Shown one piece after another: positions 47,961 through 58,345 of a stretch of 64,000 nucleotides of DNA. Made by a program: the position numbers and the translations under genes. Origin of the DNA: Pyrrhosoma nymphula (lineage: Eukaryota; Arthropoda; Insecta; Odonata; Coenagrionidae); assembly GCA_963573305.1 (NCBI GenBank), contig OY754335.1, forward strand, positions 16,221,501-16,285,500, given 5' to 3'. The first letter of the stretch is position 1; each line of letters opens with the position of its first letter. The notes beneath the pieces were generated by a model, which saw only the letters and a program-made list of their open reading frames with translations, made no database searches and had not been told where the DNA came from.

Positions 47961-50580
47961 TGAGTTGATTGATTAAGAGCAAATTCTTCCAGTCCCCCTT
48001 AGTGTCACATTTTTAGAAAAAGACTCCCGCGCGAAGGGGCGAGCGGGAGCGCTATTAAGGGGCTTGGGTATGAAAGGAAGAGGACTGGTAAGCAAGGAGG
48101 AGGACGGGCCGGCCTTTTGAGTCGGGAAGTTGATGTAGGCGATAGGAGATTGGTTGATGACAAATTGCAACAGTGCTGTGAACGAAATTACCACGGCACG
48201 TCAATCGCATCCGAAACGTTGTCATATCGAAGATATACGACAATGCCGAATACATTTACGTTGCTTTGTCATTTATTTAATTTATTCAACAAATACCCTA
48301 AACAATCAATATAGGGTTTTACATTGAATGTTAAGCGATAAAATGTTTCAGAGAATTAGCACGCAATACAACATGCTCTATGACAATGCAGGAGCATAAA
48401 AAATATTTACAAAACACAATGACGGTATAGGTGGAACTGCATTTATGATTAGGCTGGTGTAGTTTGCGATAGGTAGGGAAAGGTCTAACGAAGGGCGTGT
48501 GGACGGAATGGTGTTAAAAAATTCAGGGAGCTGGCAAAAGGAGATCGCTGGTATAGGTTAAGACGGAATTTTGTTACGTGAAGAAAGTTGTTCCTTTTCT
48601 AAGATACTGGCGAGGATATGGGGAGATAAATATGAGATGTCAGTCGATAGAAAGTAAATATTTAGGATTAAGGGCTGTCCAGGGTGAAGCTCAAACACAC
48701 TCCATCTTTACATCGTATAATATTTGCTAATTAAATAGGATGAATAAAGGCGAATATTTTACGCTTAATGTTTTGGAAATCATACACGTCATTCATTTAA
48801 TTCATACTTTGTATATTCCCACTCTTTTACTGCTGACCATAGTTTCGACAGTATCTGTCATTACCAACGTATGTTAAGTAACGGTTGTTATTCAAATATA
48901 CTTCAATATAAAAGGGTAGGACGGCTGACGTTAGTTTTCACCCACAACTCACTTTGAAAATCAAACTTCCCCACGCCTCCTATTGAGTTGAAGGACATAA
49001 GAGAAACAATTGTTACTAGTTCTTCCTTGATAATGACAATTAATGTCGAAAACGTCATCGGGAATAAAATGGTGAGGAAAATACAAAGAACGAAATAATT
49101 GAGTAAAAACGTAAAGAAGGCGTTTTTCAATGATTATTCTGGGATGATGGAAGTGATTTGGGTGCAATTAAATGATCGAAATATATTCTTTTCTAATATC
49201 TTAAAAAAAGGCTTAACAGAAAGTCGCTAAAAATTGCCCTCCTCGTGGTGTTAACTTTCCATCATACTAAATCGGTTTCCAGCCAGATATTATCATTACC
49301 TTTGACGGTTACAATCGGCCCAGGGCCGTATACTGTTACCTTACTCCCATCTCTGAACTTCCGCTAAGTTTCCATTTCCGAAGACGATCAAAAGCCTACA
49401 TTTTAGGGATGTTATGATTTCCTCAAAATGATCGTGCATGCCGTGTACCTCTTCATCTCCTTGATTACTATATGGTATATATACTTGATACATGACCTAA
49501 TTCACTAAGATTACATATCAGCTCGTAACAAGCAGATGAGGTAGTAGACATTTGGAACTAAGCCGAAATCATTTCAAGTCTTTTTAAATTACATTGATTT
49601 ATAATTAGTTTTCTATCACTCTTCCTAATCCTTAAAGTAAGTACAAGAATGTGTAATCCTTAAATTAGTGATTAATATGGATCTCATATGATTCTATGCA
49701 TGTCCTATGACTCATGGCGACTTTTTTTTTGGAAAGTTCAATTCGATAATTGATTATAAGCAATATGAAACTGGTTAAAATTATGCCTCAACAGTTCATT
49801 TACAAAAGCTATATCTGGAGGGCTCATATCACGCAATTTAATTTGGAGCTGAGCATTATAAAAACTACGCAGGCATATGTAATTAAATGTAAGCATAATT
49901 TTGTAAAGGAAACATGGCTAAATGGTCGTCAATTACCGTCGTAAAATCCTGATCACCTGGAAACTTTGTCGTACGCTATGCTTGCAAATCCTTTTTTGCA
50001 TCAAAATTTATTTCTGCTTAAACTTTAAACACTGAATAACTAATTATACTAGAAGTTGCTCTTATTGAGGGAAATTCACAAAGCCTTTGCATGGTAGGTG
50101 GCAATCGCAACGAAGACTTCTCATTATCGTTAAGCGTACTAACTACTCCCACGATGATTTTACTGAACTTCGTCAACCCGGCAGCTAACATGCGTGGTTT
50201 TTGAAACGGACAAGCAAGAGCTGATAGAGATTTGCCATTTGCACAAAGACCCTCAAAACTTATCTTTACTTTTCAATAGGGTTTCCATTGCAGTGATAAA
50301 CAATAATTTACTAGCAGACTGATAAAATTATATTACGGTCATATGCGACATCTCGCCAAATAAATGAAATTGCATTCTTTCTCTTCCAATTTCTTCAGAT
50401 GCTCTTAGTATCTCCTCTCTAATTAAAACTACCTTAGCAACTAGAACGATGTGGGCTATTTATTATCAGGGCCGTTTGGGACGTGAATGAAATAAAAGTA
50501 ACGGAAGGGACGGCGCCGCAGACGGGACGAAACCCAGGGAAACAACAACTGTCCCTTTATCATTGGAAATTCATCAGCGA
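47961..50580. other. AT-rich noncoding stretch
   Basis: Short frames (for example 75 codons minus 48903-49130, 64 codons plus 49750-49944) show nothing recognisable. No repeat was recognised. Confidence 0.45.
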
Positions 50581-51239
50581 ACTCATAATTCAATTCGGCC
50601 AACCCCCATGCCGTGAGTTGTGGGTCCGTAGGAGGCCCCTCACAAAGGGAGTGTGCACGTAAGCGATTGCAATTTCATCGGCACGGAAAGACGGGGGACG
50701 ACGGTCTCCCAAAACTCCATTGTCTTCGCCGCCCCGCCAACGCCTGCATCGCAAAAGGGGAGTGGCGTGTGTACGTATGTAGGGTGACTCGAGGCTATAT
50801 TTTTGGGACCACGGGAAGACTGGGGATGAGAAGGAAGTTCATAAAGGACTTCCTCCCCTCACTCTCTCTAAGTATGGACGTAGCGCGAATGATATAAAAG
50901 AGAACTGAGCTAGCAAAAGAGGCGTTCGCTGACGGGAGTGAGCCAATGAGCCCTTAAGGGAAAGACGCTAGGGAAAAGACTTGTGAGGAGTCTGATAGGG
51001 AAGGGTTTTGCTGCAAATGTGGCGCAATCCGCACCCAGTGGAGAGGGGACGAGATGAGACGGGAGGCATTGGAGATATGAGTACGGAGGAGGGCGGGTTG
51101 TAGGTTGGTTATTTGAGACAGCGACCGACAACTTAGGTTATCTTCGTCATTAGGATAGGTAAGTTCCTATCAGATACGATATCTTCCTATCGGACGGACG
51201 GAAAACCATGCTTCAAGTTCGATCCAGCACCCGATTAAG
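50581..51239. other. GC-richer patch
   Basis: A 94-codon plus frame (50613-50897) and a 73-codon minus frame (50910-51131) have no domain. GATATAAAAGAG at about 50889 resembles a TATA box, without other support. Confidence 0.35.
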
Positions 51240-51332
51240 GATTTGGATTCCACAGATAAATGACACCACTATCGGAGTTTGAACTCAAAACCCTCTGGAT
51301 AGGAAACCAATACTCCAGCTACAACTCCAACC
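51240..51332 (-). repeat. tRNA-like SINE head, minus strand, degenerate
   Basis: The minus strand reads GTTGGAGTTGTAGCTGGAG (A-box region), CTATCCAGAGGGTTTTGAG and TTCAAACTCCGATAG (B box, about 51274-51286 on the plus strand), with tRNA-like spacing. The body continues toward lower coordinates. Confidence 0.5.
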
Positions 51333-51389
51333 CGATCCTCGAGGACAATGGAGAAGAACGTGAAAATACTTAGAATCAGATGTGAAGAA

Positions 51390-51895
51390 AGAAAGTTGCT
51401 TGAGGACTTCAAGAGCAGGCAAACTAAATGGATGGAGCGAGTGATCAAGGGCGATGGGATACAGTAGGACATTTTGGAAGGGAGAGAGCTGGGAAATAGG
51501 AAAGATAAGGACAGTTTTGGATGCAATTAGGAGGCCGGAATGTGCTAAACTGAAGTGGGAGAGATCGCGAAGAGCGCTCAAACAAGAAGTGGTGGAACAG
51601 TTCACAAACCTGAGGAGTGTTTTCGATGATAACGGATTTAGTTCAGAGAATTTTAGGCGGAGTTTGGAATTATCTAAGGAAGCAATCTTAGGCAAAAAAG
51701 ATGCATTGGGATGTTTTAAAGATAAGTAGGAGTAGTACTGGGCTTAGGACATTGATAGTAAGAAGAATGTTAAAGATCTTAGAAAGGGTAACAGATCTCT
51801 ACCGAAGTAAAACGGCTAGAATAAATACTAAGATCAGAGGGCTCAATCTGGAGCAGATGGAAAAGTTTAACTATTGGTGGAATGTTAAATGGTAA
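51390..51895 (+). pseudogene. Rearranged LINE RT fragments, plus strand
   Basis: The first part (about 51417-51500) reads RQTKWMERVIKGDGIQ, a stop, then DILEGRELGNRKDKDSF, the usual form after the LINE RT domain (WIGHV.RGDG...EGR..GKR). Then, in the frame 51454-51729, comes KQEVVEQFTNLRSVFDDNGF and SSENFRRSLELSKEA. That is the earlier V..F.YLGS...DG region which normally lies upstream. Later (51760-51800) MLKILERVT follows. So segments of a LINE appear in non-canonical order: downstream part first, upstream part second. The frames have stops and no intact RT catalytic motif. Confidence 0.6.
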
Positions 51896-52019
51896 CGGGT
51901 TAAGCAGCAAGAACAAATGGCAATAGGTTGTCTTTGCTAAGGAGAATATGACTGGCTGGTTGGTTATTTTAAGAGGCGATGGTCAACTGAGGTCATTCAA
52001 GCCTACATACCTACACAAT

Positions 52020-52395
52020 TTATTTCTTTATATCAGTATACGTCCTACCTCTCTTCAACCAGCCCATAAAACCATTAATCCTAATAGAAGGTATCCTACC
52101 TACCTTCGGTAATCTCATCCGGAAGTTGCCTATCATCACCCACCATAATTACACGCAGAGCACTTCCTCGTTTGTATTCCTTTTCGTCCACCATACTTTC
52201 TCCATTTTCTTTACATCCTAATGTAAAACGCCTGCAGCCTATTTTCGTCTTCCTTTCGCCACGTTTCTGCCCCATGCAGCGCTACACTACATTCACTACA
52301 TAAAACTCTTCGCCATTGTCTTATTTACATCCTTACCTCAGATCCCCGTCATCAGCTCCCTCCTACTACTAAGCCCTTCTTTCGCTTGCACTAAA
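52020..52395 (-). pseudogene. LINE RT C-terminal part, minus strand, frameshifted
   Basis: From high to low coordinates the minus strand shows LVQAKEGLSSRRELMTG, VALHGAETWRKEDENRLQ, MEKVWWTKRNTNEEVL and RINGFMGWLKRGRTYTDIKK, then a stop. These match in order the last part of arthropod LINE RT polyproteins (...K.RLL..., the YG.E.W block, W..R.TNEEVL, basic tail). At least two frameshifts and stops separate them. The same tail form is at 18.5 kb. It lies head-on to the plus-strand LINE pieces at 51.4-51.9 kb. Confidence 0.75.
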
Positions 52396-52499
52396 TTGCT
52401 AATATTTCGGAGTTAATGAGATAGATGATGCAAAGAATTTCTTTAATCCTAGCGAGGGTATTAGGAGCGAAGATATGATCCATCAGGAGCAACACCTGC

Positions 52500-53040
52500 C
52501 GACAGATCACCAGAATAATAACTCCCCATACATTTTCTTCGCTCTCTTCGTCATCTCACACCCTACTCCACCCTTCCTGGATTACTCATGGATTCGGGTG
52601 GGGAGGAGGGACTTGGAAGTGCAAAGCAAAATAATCGATCCTGACATTTATGTCTCTCGGCTCTCCTTCTCAAAATGTCTCTCCGGAAGGGGGCAGACGT
52701 CCGCCTCGTCTCTCCCCCTCCTCCCGAATCTCCTCTCCGCGCCCAAGCGAATAGGGTCTTCGAGAGCGCCCTGAGGTCACACAATGAAACCAGCCGACCT
52801 GCACCGTCACTCCCGTGTGTGTTCTCGGAACAGGCCCCATGGGGCCCTAACCCCACTCCTAGTGACCCAGCAAAAGGGGAGAGACCCTTCCCTTGTTCCA
52901 CCACAAGCTCTCCCAGGGAGGCGGCCGAGCCCCCTCTTATTATGGTTCGCTTCCGCCACAAACGTGCCAAACCAGGCACGTGCGTGCTATACACTATACC
53001 CAGGGTATGGCTTGTGCCTCTTCCTCAACAGGAAATTTGG
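52500..53040. other. GC-rich patch with overlapping frames
   Basis: The DNA is C/G-rich and open on both strands (99, 123, 117 and 82 codons plus; 143 codons minus). The products are Pro/Ser/Arg-rich with no domain. A GCACGT-bearing inverted repeat TGCCAAACCAGGCA is visible near 52967. I do not call a gene. Confidence 0.35.
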
Positions 53041-53084
53041 TGTTAAATTACGTTACAATCAAGTTAAATTGTGGTTCAAGTCGC

Positions 53085-53375
53085 TCAAAATATGCACTGT
53101 ATCAAATGAACATGAATCGCCTGGTCAGGGATTCTAATTAGCGTGCGCATCGACTGCTTTAACCATTTAAATACCAAAGAGTCGAGGAATGTAGTGGATA
53201 TGGATTTGGATCCCTTTCCATATACATGATTTTTGTTACTGTGAATTATGTTTAAAATAAACATCGCGACTAGTAACGCAGCGCTTAGAATTATCATTGT
53301 AATCACTAGAAACCCGCTGGAAACAGTAAAAATAGATCGAAGCGGATAGTGATAACCATCAAAGAGAAAGGACAT
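53085..53375 (-). CDS. Unrecognised 96-codon frame with a hydrophobic segment
   Basis: The frame encodes about 30 consecutive mostly hydrophobic residues (roughly residues 15-44, including GFLVITMIILSAALLVAMFI). That would suit a single membrane-spanning segment, with Lys/Ser-rich sequence after it. I recognise no family, and a second frame on the plus strand (53349-53606) partly overlaps. It may be chance, a retroelement remnant or an exon. The 5' start is simply the first Met. Confidence 0.15.
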   Translation of the reverse strand: MSFLFDGYHYPLRSIFTVSSGFLVITMIILSAALLVAMFILNIIHSNKNHVYGKGSKSISTTFLDSLVFKWLKQSMRTLIRIPDQAIHVHLIQCIF

Positions 53376-53880
53376 TTACCAGGGAGTATTGATGAGAACG
53401 TGGAGAGTGGAAAGGTTTTTTTTTGCATCCAAGTAAATACAAATCATTGGGTTACTGCGGTTCCTTTTACGTCTAGCATTAGCAACATGCTTACCACTTA
53501 TTCGTCACTGACTTACGAAATCCTTAGAGAGGGTAAGTTGACACCCGCTGAGGATCGACGAATTAATACCCATTGTATGATTTTACTTATGGTAGAGAGG
53601 AAGTAATCTTGACCTCACTCTGCAACTACCGTGCAGACAAGATGTAGGAAATAGGGAGTAGGTATCCTGTCCTATAGCATCGATTATTCTGTTCTATGTA
53701 TCAAATTTCACAATCGGAATGAGGCACAAACTTTCATGAATAAATCACCAGTTTGTATCCCGAATCCTTCCCTCTTTACTACCCATCTTTATGATTAGGG
53801 ACCTACACGTGCGACCTGATGACATGCTCTCACAACGATTTCCAAGGCAATATGTAAATGTAGAACCAGTAGTAGCAGGA
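53376..53880. other. Noncoding stretch
   Basis: An 85-codon plus frame (53349-53606) has no domain. Nothing else was recognised. Confidence 0.4.
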
Positions 53881-53945
53881 AGTAGTGGGGACAACTGAAG
53901 TAGTCGGGTTGGTCTGATCATGGGTTCGAATTCTGCCCTGGATGT
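53881..53945 (+). repeat. tRNA-like B-box fragment
   Basis: ATCATGGGTTCGAATTCTGC contains a consensus-like B box (GGTTCGAATTC). An A-box-like TAGTGGGGAC lies about 40 bp upstream. It is probably a decayed SINE head. Confidence 0.4.
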
Positions 53946-54499
53946 TGATTGTATCTTAGAATGAAGACCTTGAGCTAGCGTGATTTGTTTCTAAATCCAT
54001 AGAAGCATTGTCAAAAAATGGTATCCCTATTTTTGTCACTAAATTTGGGAATTTCAGACTATAGATGACGTATGTTGCGCAAGGCTTTACAAAAAGTTAA
54101 TCCATAGGCCGTGATAAGCACCTAAATTATTATATCAAGGTTTTAGGACAACGAAACTTATGAAACCATTCATGTAGATGCTCAAGGTTCCGCTAGTTGG
54201 ACGGAAGTTTGAGTGCAGGAGCTGATACTGTAAGCGATTGATAGAAATTACTTGGAATAACCTCCGTAAAAATGGTTGAAATACCTTTAGTTGTAGATGC
54301 AAGAGAGTATAATCTTCTGAGCAGGATACTTGGGAAAGTCCCATTTGACGCAGTTCACGCCGAGAGAGACGCAGCACGGACTAAGTTGCCACAAGGTTAT
54401 TGATACAATTATAACTATGGCAGTTGGAGCACCGCTGAAAATCAAATACCAAGCTGTGGTGTTACGAGTTTATCGGTTATTTGGGTACTTACACGATGT
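53946..54499. other. Noncoding stretch
   Basis: An 80-codon minus frame (54135-54377) and part of a 148-codon plus frame (54330-54776) overlap without a recognisable domain. Confidence 0.4.
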
Positions 54500-54870
54500 T
54501 AGTTGGATCCAAAATCTCCTCCAACAACGCCCACCACTTTCCACCCCGACAACCTCTTTTTCAAAGTCCCGGTGCCCCGATGAGGGGAGTGGGTCGAAGC
54601 AGTTTTTAAGACGGCTCCAAAAAATACGCGCAAAAGGGTGGTGTGGTTGGCTGCCTGCCCCCTCTTCATCCCACCTCCCACCCCCACGCAGAATCTCAAC
54701 CCGCCGACGCTGCTACGGAAGCGGGCTTATAAAAGATTCAACCCCAATTATTGCGCTGAAACTTTTTGGAAATTGAATTTTTGGGGCATCAAAACGTCCA
54801 CGCGTTACAGCGCTGAGAGAGCGCACGCTTCATCCCCCCAACTGCCTTTGACGCCGGAGGGGAATTAACG
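54500..54870. promoter_or_regulatory. GC-rich patch with a TATA-like box
   Basis: GC-rich DNA contains GGGCTTATAAAAGATTC (TATAAAA at about 54727-54733), which fits a TATA core-promoter consensus. It is followed by CpG-containing sequence. No downstream coding exon is recognisable, so this is only a weak candidate. Confidence 0.2.
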
Positions 54871-54949
54871 CTTCGTCGCAAAATTGCTTCCTCAATCCCG
54901 GTCCGCGCTTTTGTGTTATTTTGGCACGCTGCACACTGGAATATGTATT

Positions 54950-55171
54950 ATATAACAACTATAAAAGCGTACCAGGCTTAATTTTGTGGAAGAATGTTAT
55001 ATCAATACACAATAGTAATTTCCAAACTTTAATGTCACAAATTAAGACAGACCGACCCAGGTTTCGGCACACCTTGATAATGCACTGTGTGCCGAAACCT
55101 GGGTCTTAACTTGTGACATTAAAGTGAGGAAGTTACAATTGTGTTTTGATTGACATGGATATAACAACTAT
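54950..55171 (+). mobile_element. Penelope-type hairpin insertion with 13-bp target-site duplication
   Basis: The direct repeats ATATAACAACTAT at 54950-54962 and 55159-55171 are identical and bound a 196-bp insert (54963-55158). Inside, two long imperfect inverted arms meet near 55075. They pair AATGTCACAAATTAAGAC with GTCTTAACTTGTGACATT, and CCCAGGTTTCGGCACAC with GTGTGCCGAAACCTGGG. The interior right side reads CTTGATAATGCACTGTGTGC then CGAAACCTGGG. That is the same order as the CTGAWGA-stem-GAAAC core of the other modules but with the first box eroded. The target-site duplication shows it inserted as a unit, arms included. Confidence 0.75.
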
Positions 55172-55504
55172 CCGAAGGGTAAATGGAGGAAGATAAATAA
55201 GAACTTTAAGGGAGGATTATTAATGTAGAAGATTATTATCGGTTATATTAACGTAGCAGACGTGATAGCAGTGAGTGAAAACAATCGAGAGGGGTGTGGT
55301 ACTCCATATATAACAGAGGTGTGTGCAGTCCTTTAAGTTGAATGCAGTTCCATGTGGGACTTCGAGCGGAAGGATACCTATCTAATCGTCAATTGTTGTG
55401 TTCGTTCGCCTAATGATTGCGAAAGACTATTTTATGCCAGTTTATGTATACATACATCCACTTGCGATTTCGTCACAAAATACGCCCTTCATTGGCATGG
55501 GGAA

Positions 55505-55724
55505 CGTACAGCTCTCGCGAAAGCTTATGGCGTTCGGATGCGCAGAAGAAGACGTCGTGGAGGGGTAAAGTTTGGTGGAAGGGGTAGGGAAAAGGGTCGT
55601 AGGGGAAAGCGAAGACGTAGCATTTGTACCATGCAATGAAGCATTTCAAAAATAGAATTTGTATGACGCGGACAGCACAAACGCCGTGCATCCGAACGCC
55701 ATAAGCTTTCGCGAGAGCTGTACG
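55505..55724. mobile_element. Foldback element with perfect 37-bp arms
   Basis: The left arm (55505-55541, beginning CGTACAGCTCTCGCGAAAGC) and right arm (55688-55724) are exact reverse complements over 37 bp, separated by 146 bp of purine-rich, low-complexity sequence. The frame crossing the left arm (55352-55639) ends in an Arg/Lys/Gly run and is not a gene. No target-site duplication was found beyond the arms. It may be a foldback or short TIR element, or a local inverted duplication. Confidence 0.7.
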
Positions 55725-57699
55725 ATCGTATAATTTTGCCATCCTCTGGTAAATACATAAGTTTCCTTAAATGGATGAGTTCTATTTTCATTTTACTCGA
55801 CGCTTAGAGATCACCCTAACTCTAACACCTGCACTTCAGGAAAAGCAGAACAGACGAGAGTAGAAAACATTCGAAATCTGTCATAAAGGACGTTCCACCG
55901 CGACTGTGTGAGTCAAAACAAATACTAAATTCCACATTTTTGATAATTTGTACAATAAATCCTGATTTCGCTGATGGAATGCGTTACCTATGGAAAACTA
56001 AAAGTAAGGTAGTAAAAATTCAGATTATCCCACGAATATATTCTAAATAAGTACTTTTCCCAGTCATAGAAGCCGACTGCAGCGTCATTTTTAACGAATT
56101 ACCGCATTTTGACTTCAATTACGGCATTAACTCCCCAATTACTATAAAAATGAGAAGGTAAGATGCCTATATTTTTTTTCAATTTTTATGGATAATTTCC
56201 TTCTTATAAACAGTTTTCCGCGAAAATGGCATTTATATTTTATGGAAAAATACTATTTTTCCCCGTGTTTCCCTCATTCTCCCATTGAACACCATGAAAT
56301 TTCAAGTTCAATTAGAGAATAAATTAGCGTGGAAAGGTGACATTTTGTTGCTCACATCAGAGGGAGGACAATTTTTTCTATAAGTAGACAGAATATGAAT
56401 AAAATGACATTTAAGTGATTATACGGTGGAACCACCTTGAAGAGAAATACGATCAAATGGACTGACAAGGTAAAAAAAACGTCGACGCATGGAAACGAGC
56501 CGCAGGAGAAAGGGCTCTATGGAGCAGCATTCGAAAGAGAAGAGCTTGGTCGATTGGGAATACCCTTAAATACAATGAATTTGCTAAAAATATATTCAAG
56601 GGGAAAACAGATGAAGTCCCACGAGGAAAGCCAAGGGCGTTTTCCAATTAGCGCAGTATCTACTTCTTGCCTTTCACCCTTATTCCTTCACTCGCCGTAA
56701 AACGGTCGAATAGCGCCCTACAGTTTAAACGAAAAAAAAGACGAAGAACGATGAACTGAAAAGCGCATGGGTGACGCTCGTGGGGCACATGGGCGAAGAA
56801 GCGTCGTCGGTCCCTTGATCAATTATACTTCGTTCCCTTGCAACGTAACTTTTAGATAAAAAAGTGGATGAACAATGAACAATAGCGAATTAGAAAACGG
56901 CCAAAAAAGGAAGACATACTGAGGAAAACAATAAGCTTGTAAAGAAGAACTACAGGTACCTGAGAGAGCTGGCATGGGATAGGAGGGCTATAGTTATCCA
57001 CTCTTGGAAGCATAAAGATGATAAAGAGTACATTGGCGAAGCCGAATATTACATATATTAAACACAAACTCGTCCCGCGACCTTTACGTTAAGTTTCAAG
57101 AACCACGTCCAATGCGCCAAACAGAATGCAGATAGAACTAGCCTATTCAAAACAGTAGATTGCAACTCGGACACTCAAATATAATGTGTAATCCAGATCT
57201 CTGTATAGGTACAAGGTGAATTATAGATACTCATTTAAGGTATATCATTTAACGCAACAGCCGAAACGGCATCGTTTGTACTGCACCTGCTAACGCGAAT
57301 TAAAGATAATAAGGTACCTTGGCTGGAGGCGAAAATGGTTCGTCCGACCAAGATAAATATAGCAAGGGAATTAAAGCGATATAAAACGAGGAAGTTTTCC
57401 GGATTTTTTCAGTATTTTTCCAGGAGGGACTGTAGGGAATTAATATCGCATTATAAAAAATCAGTGCGACGATAAACTCAAATACCAAGAGCATGAATTG
57501 TAGCATGACGACTCCTTCTATGCAGTTTTACAGAGCTACAGAGTGGAATTCAGGAGAAAGGCAACAAATGGTATTAAGCAGGTTGTACCTTAAATTTCAC
57601 AATAACGCCCCATGCATTTCTCTCACGCCCTGGGTAAATAATTGGGGAAGCATACGGCTGACGCTACAAGGCAGTTTGGAGAAATAACTGACCAATCGT
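55725..57699. other. AT-rich noncoding stretch
   Basis: Frames of 87 codons (plus 56437-56700) and 71 codons (minus 56852-57067) have no domain. No repeat was recognised. Confidence 0.4.
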
Positions 57700-58345
57700 A
57701 TATTCTTGCTATCCCTGATTCCACTATGGTGCGCATTTGCACGCAAATATTTTCAGTGGGGAGTCAAACCATTTTTTCGCTTCTTTTATTTTGTTGCAGC
57801 AGGGTATTCAATTCCACCGTCGCGATATCGTCAAATAGCGTGAGCTTATCGCATTACAGTCGGCAAGCTGCCCTTTGGGCCCGCGGAGTGTGAAACCTTT
57901 GACGCGAGGGCATTTTAAAGGAGCGCGGAGGAAATAACTATTTTTTTTTATTTCTCAACACACGGGTGCCTTTATTTCGGGTTCCAAAATGCTAGAGAGA
58001 GAGAATGAGTGGAGGACGAGAGCCGAGAGAGAGGGCGTCGATATATTTTATCCGTTTCAGTCCGCAGCCTGGCGTGTGAATCGTCCGTTACCGGCAAAAC
58101 TCTGGCTCTTTTATTTCAATTACGGTCTCTGGCCGTGCATTCTCAACTTCCGGACGCGTGCAAGTTTCGGTGTGACTCTGTGTGGGAAATGCACCGTGGC
58201 TTCTCTTTCCCCCCCTATCCCGTCCATTCCGTCAGGCTACCAACCGTGCCACTGAGTTCACCAAAAAAAGTATATAAAAGATTGAGTATTTTCCTCTCTC
58301 TAAGTCTCGTGCATTTTTTGTCCACCTTTCATTATTCTTTCTGAA
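57700..58345. other. GC-richer patch with overlapping plus frames
   Basis: Plus frames of 88 codons (57989-58255) and 111 codons (58009-58344) overlap and show no domain. GTATATAAAAG at about 58268 resembles a TATA box. No gene is called. Confidence 0.3.

Noticed and set aside
55352..55639. 95-codon frame ending in an Arg/Lys-rich run
   Set aside because: It crosses the foldback arm and a purine-rich core; the basic run is compositional.
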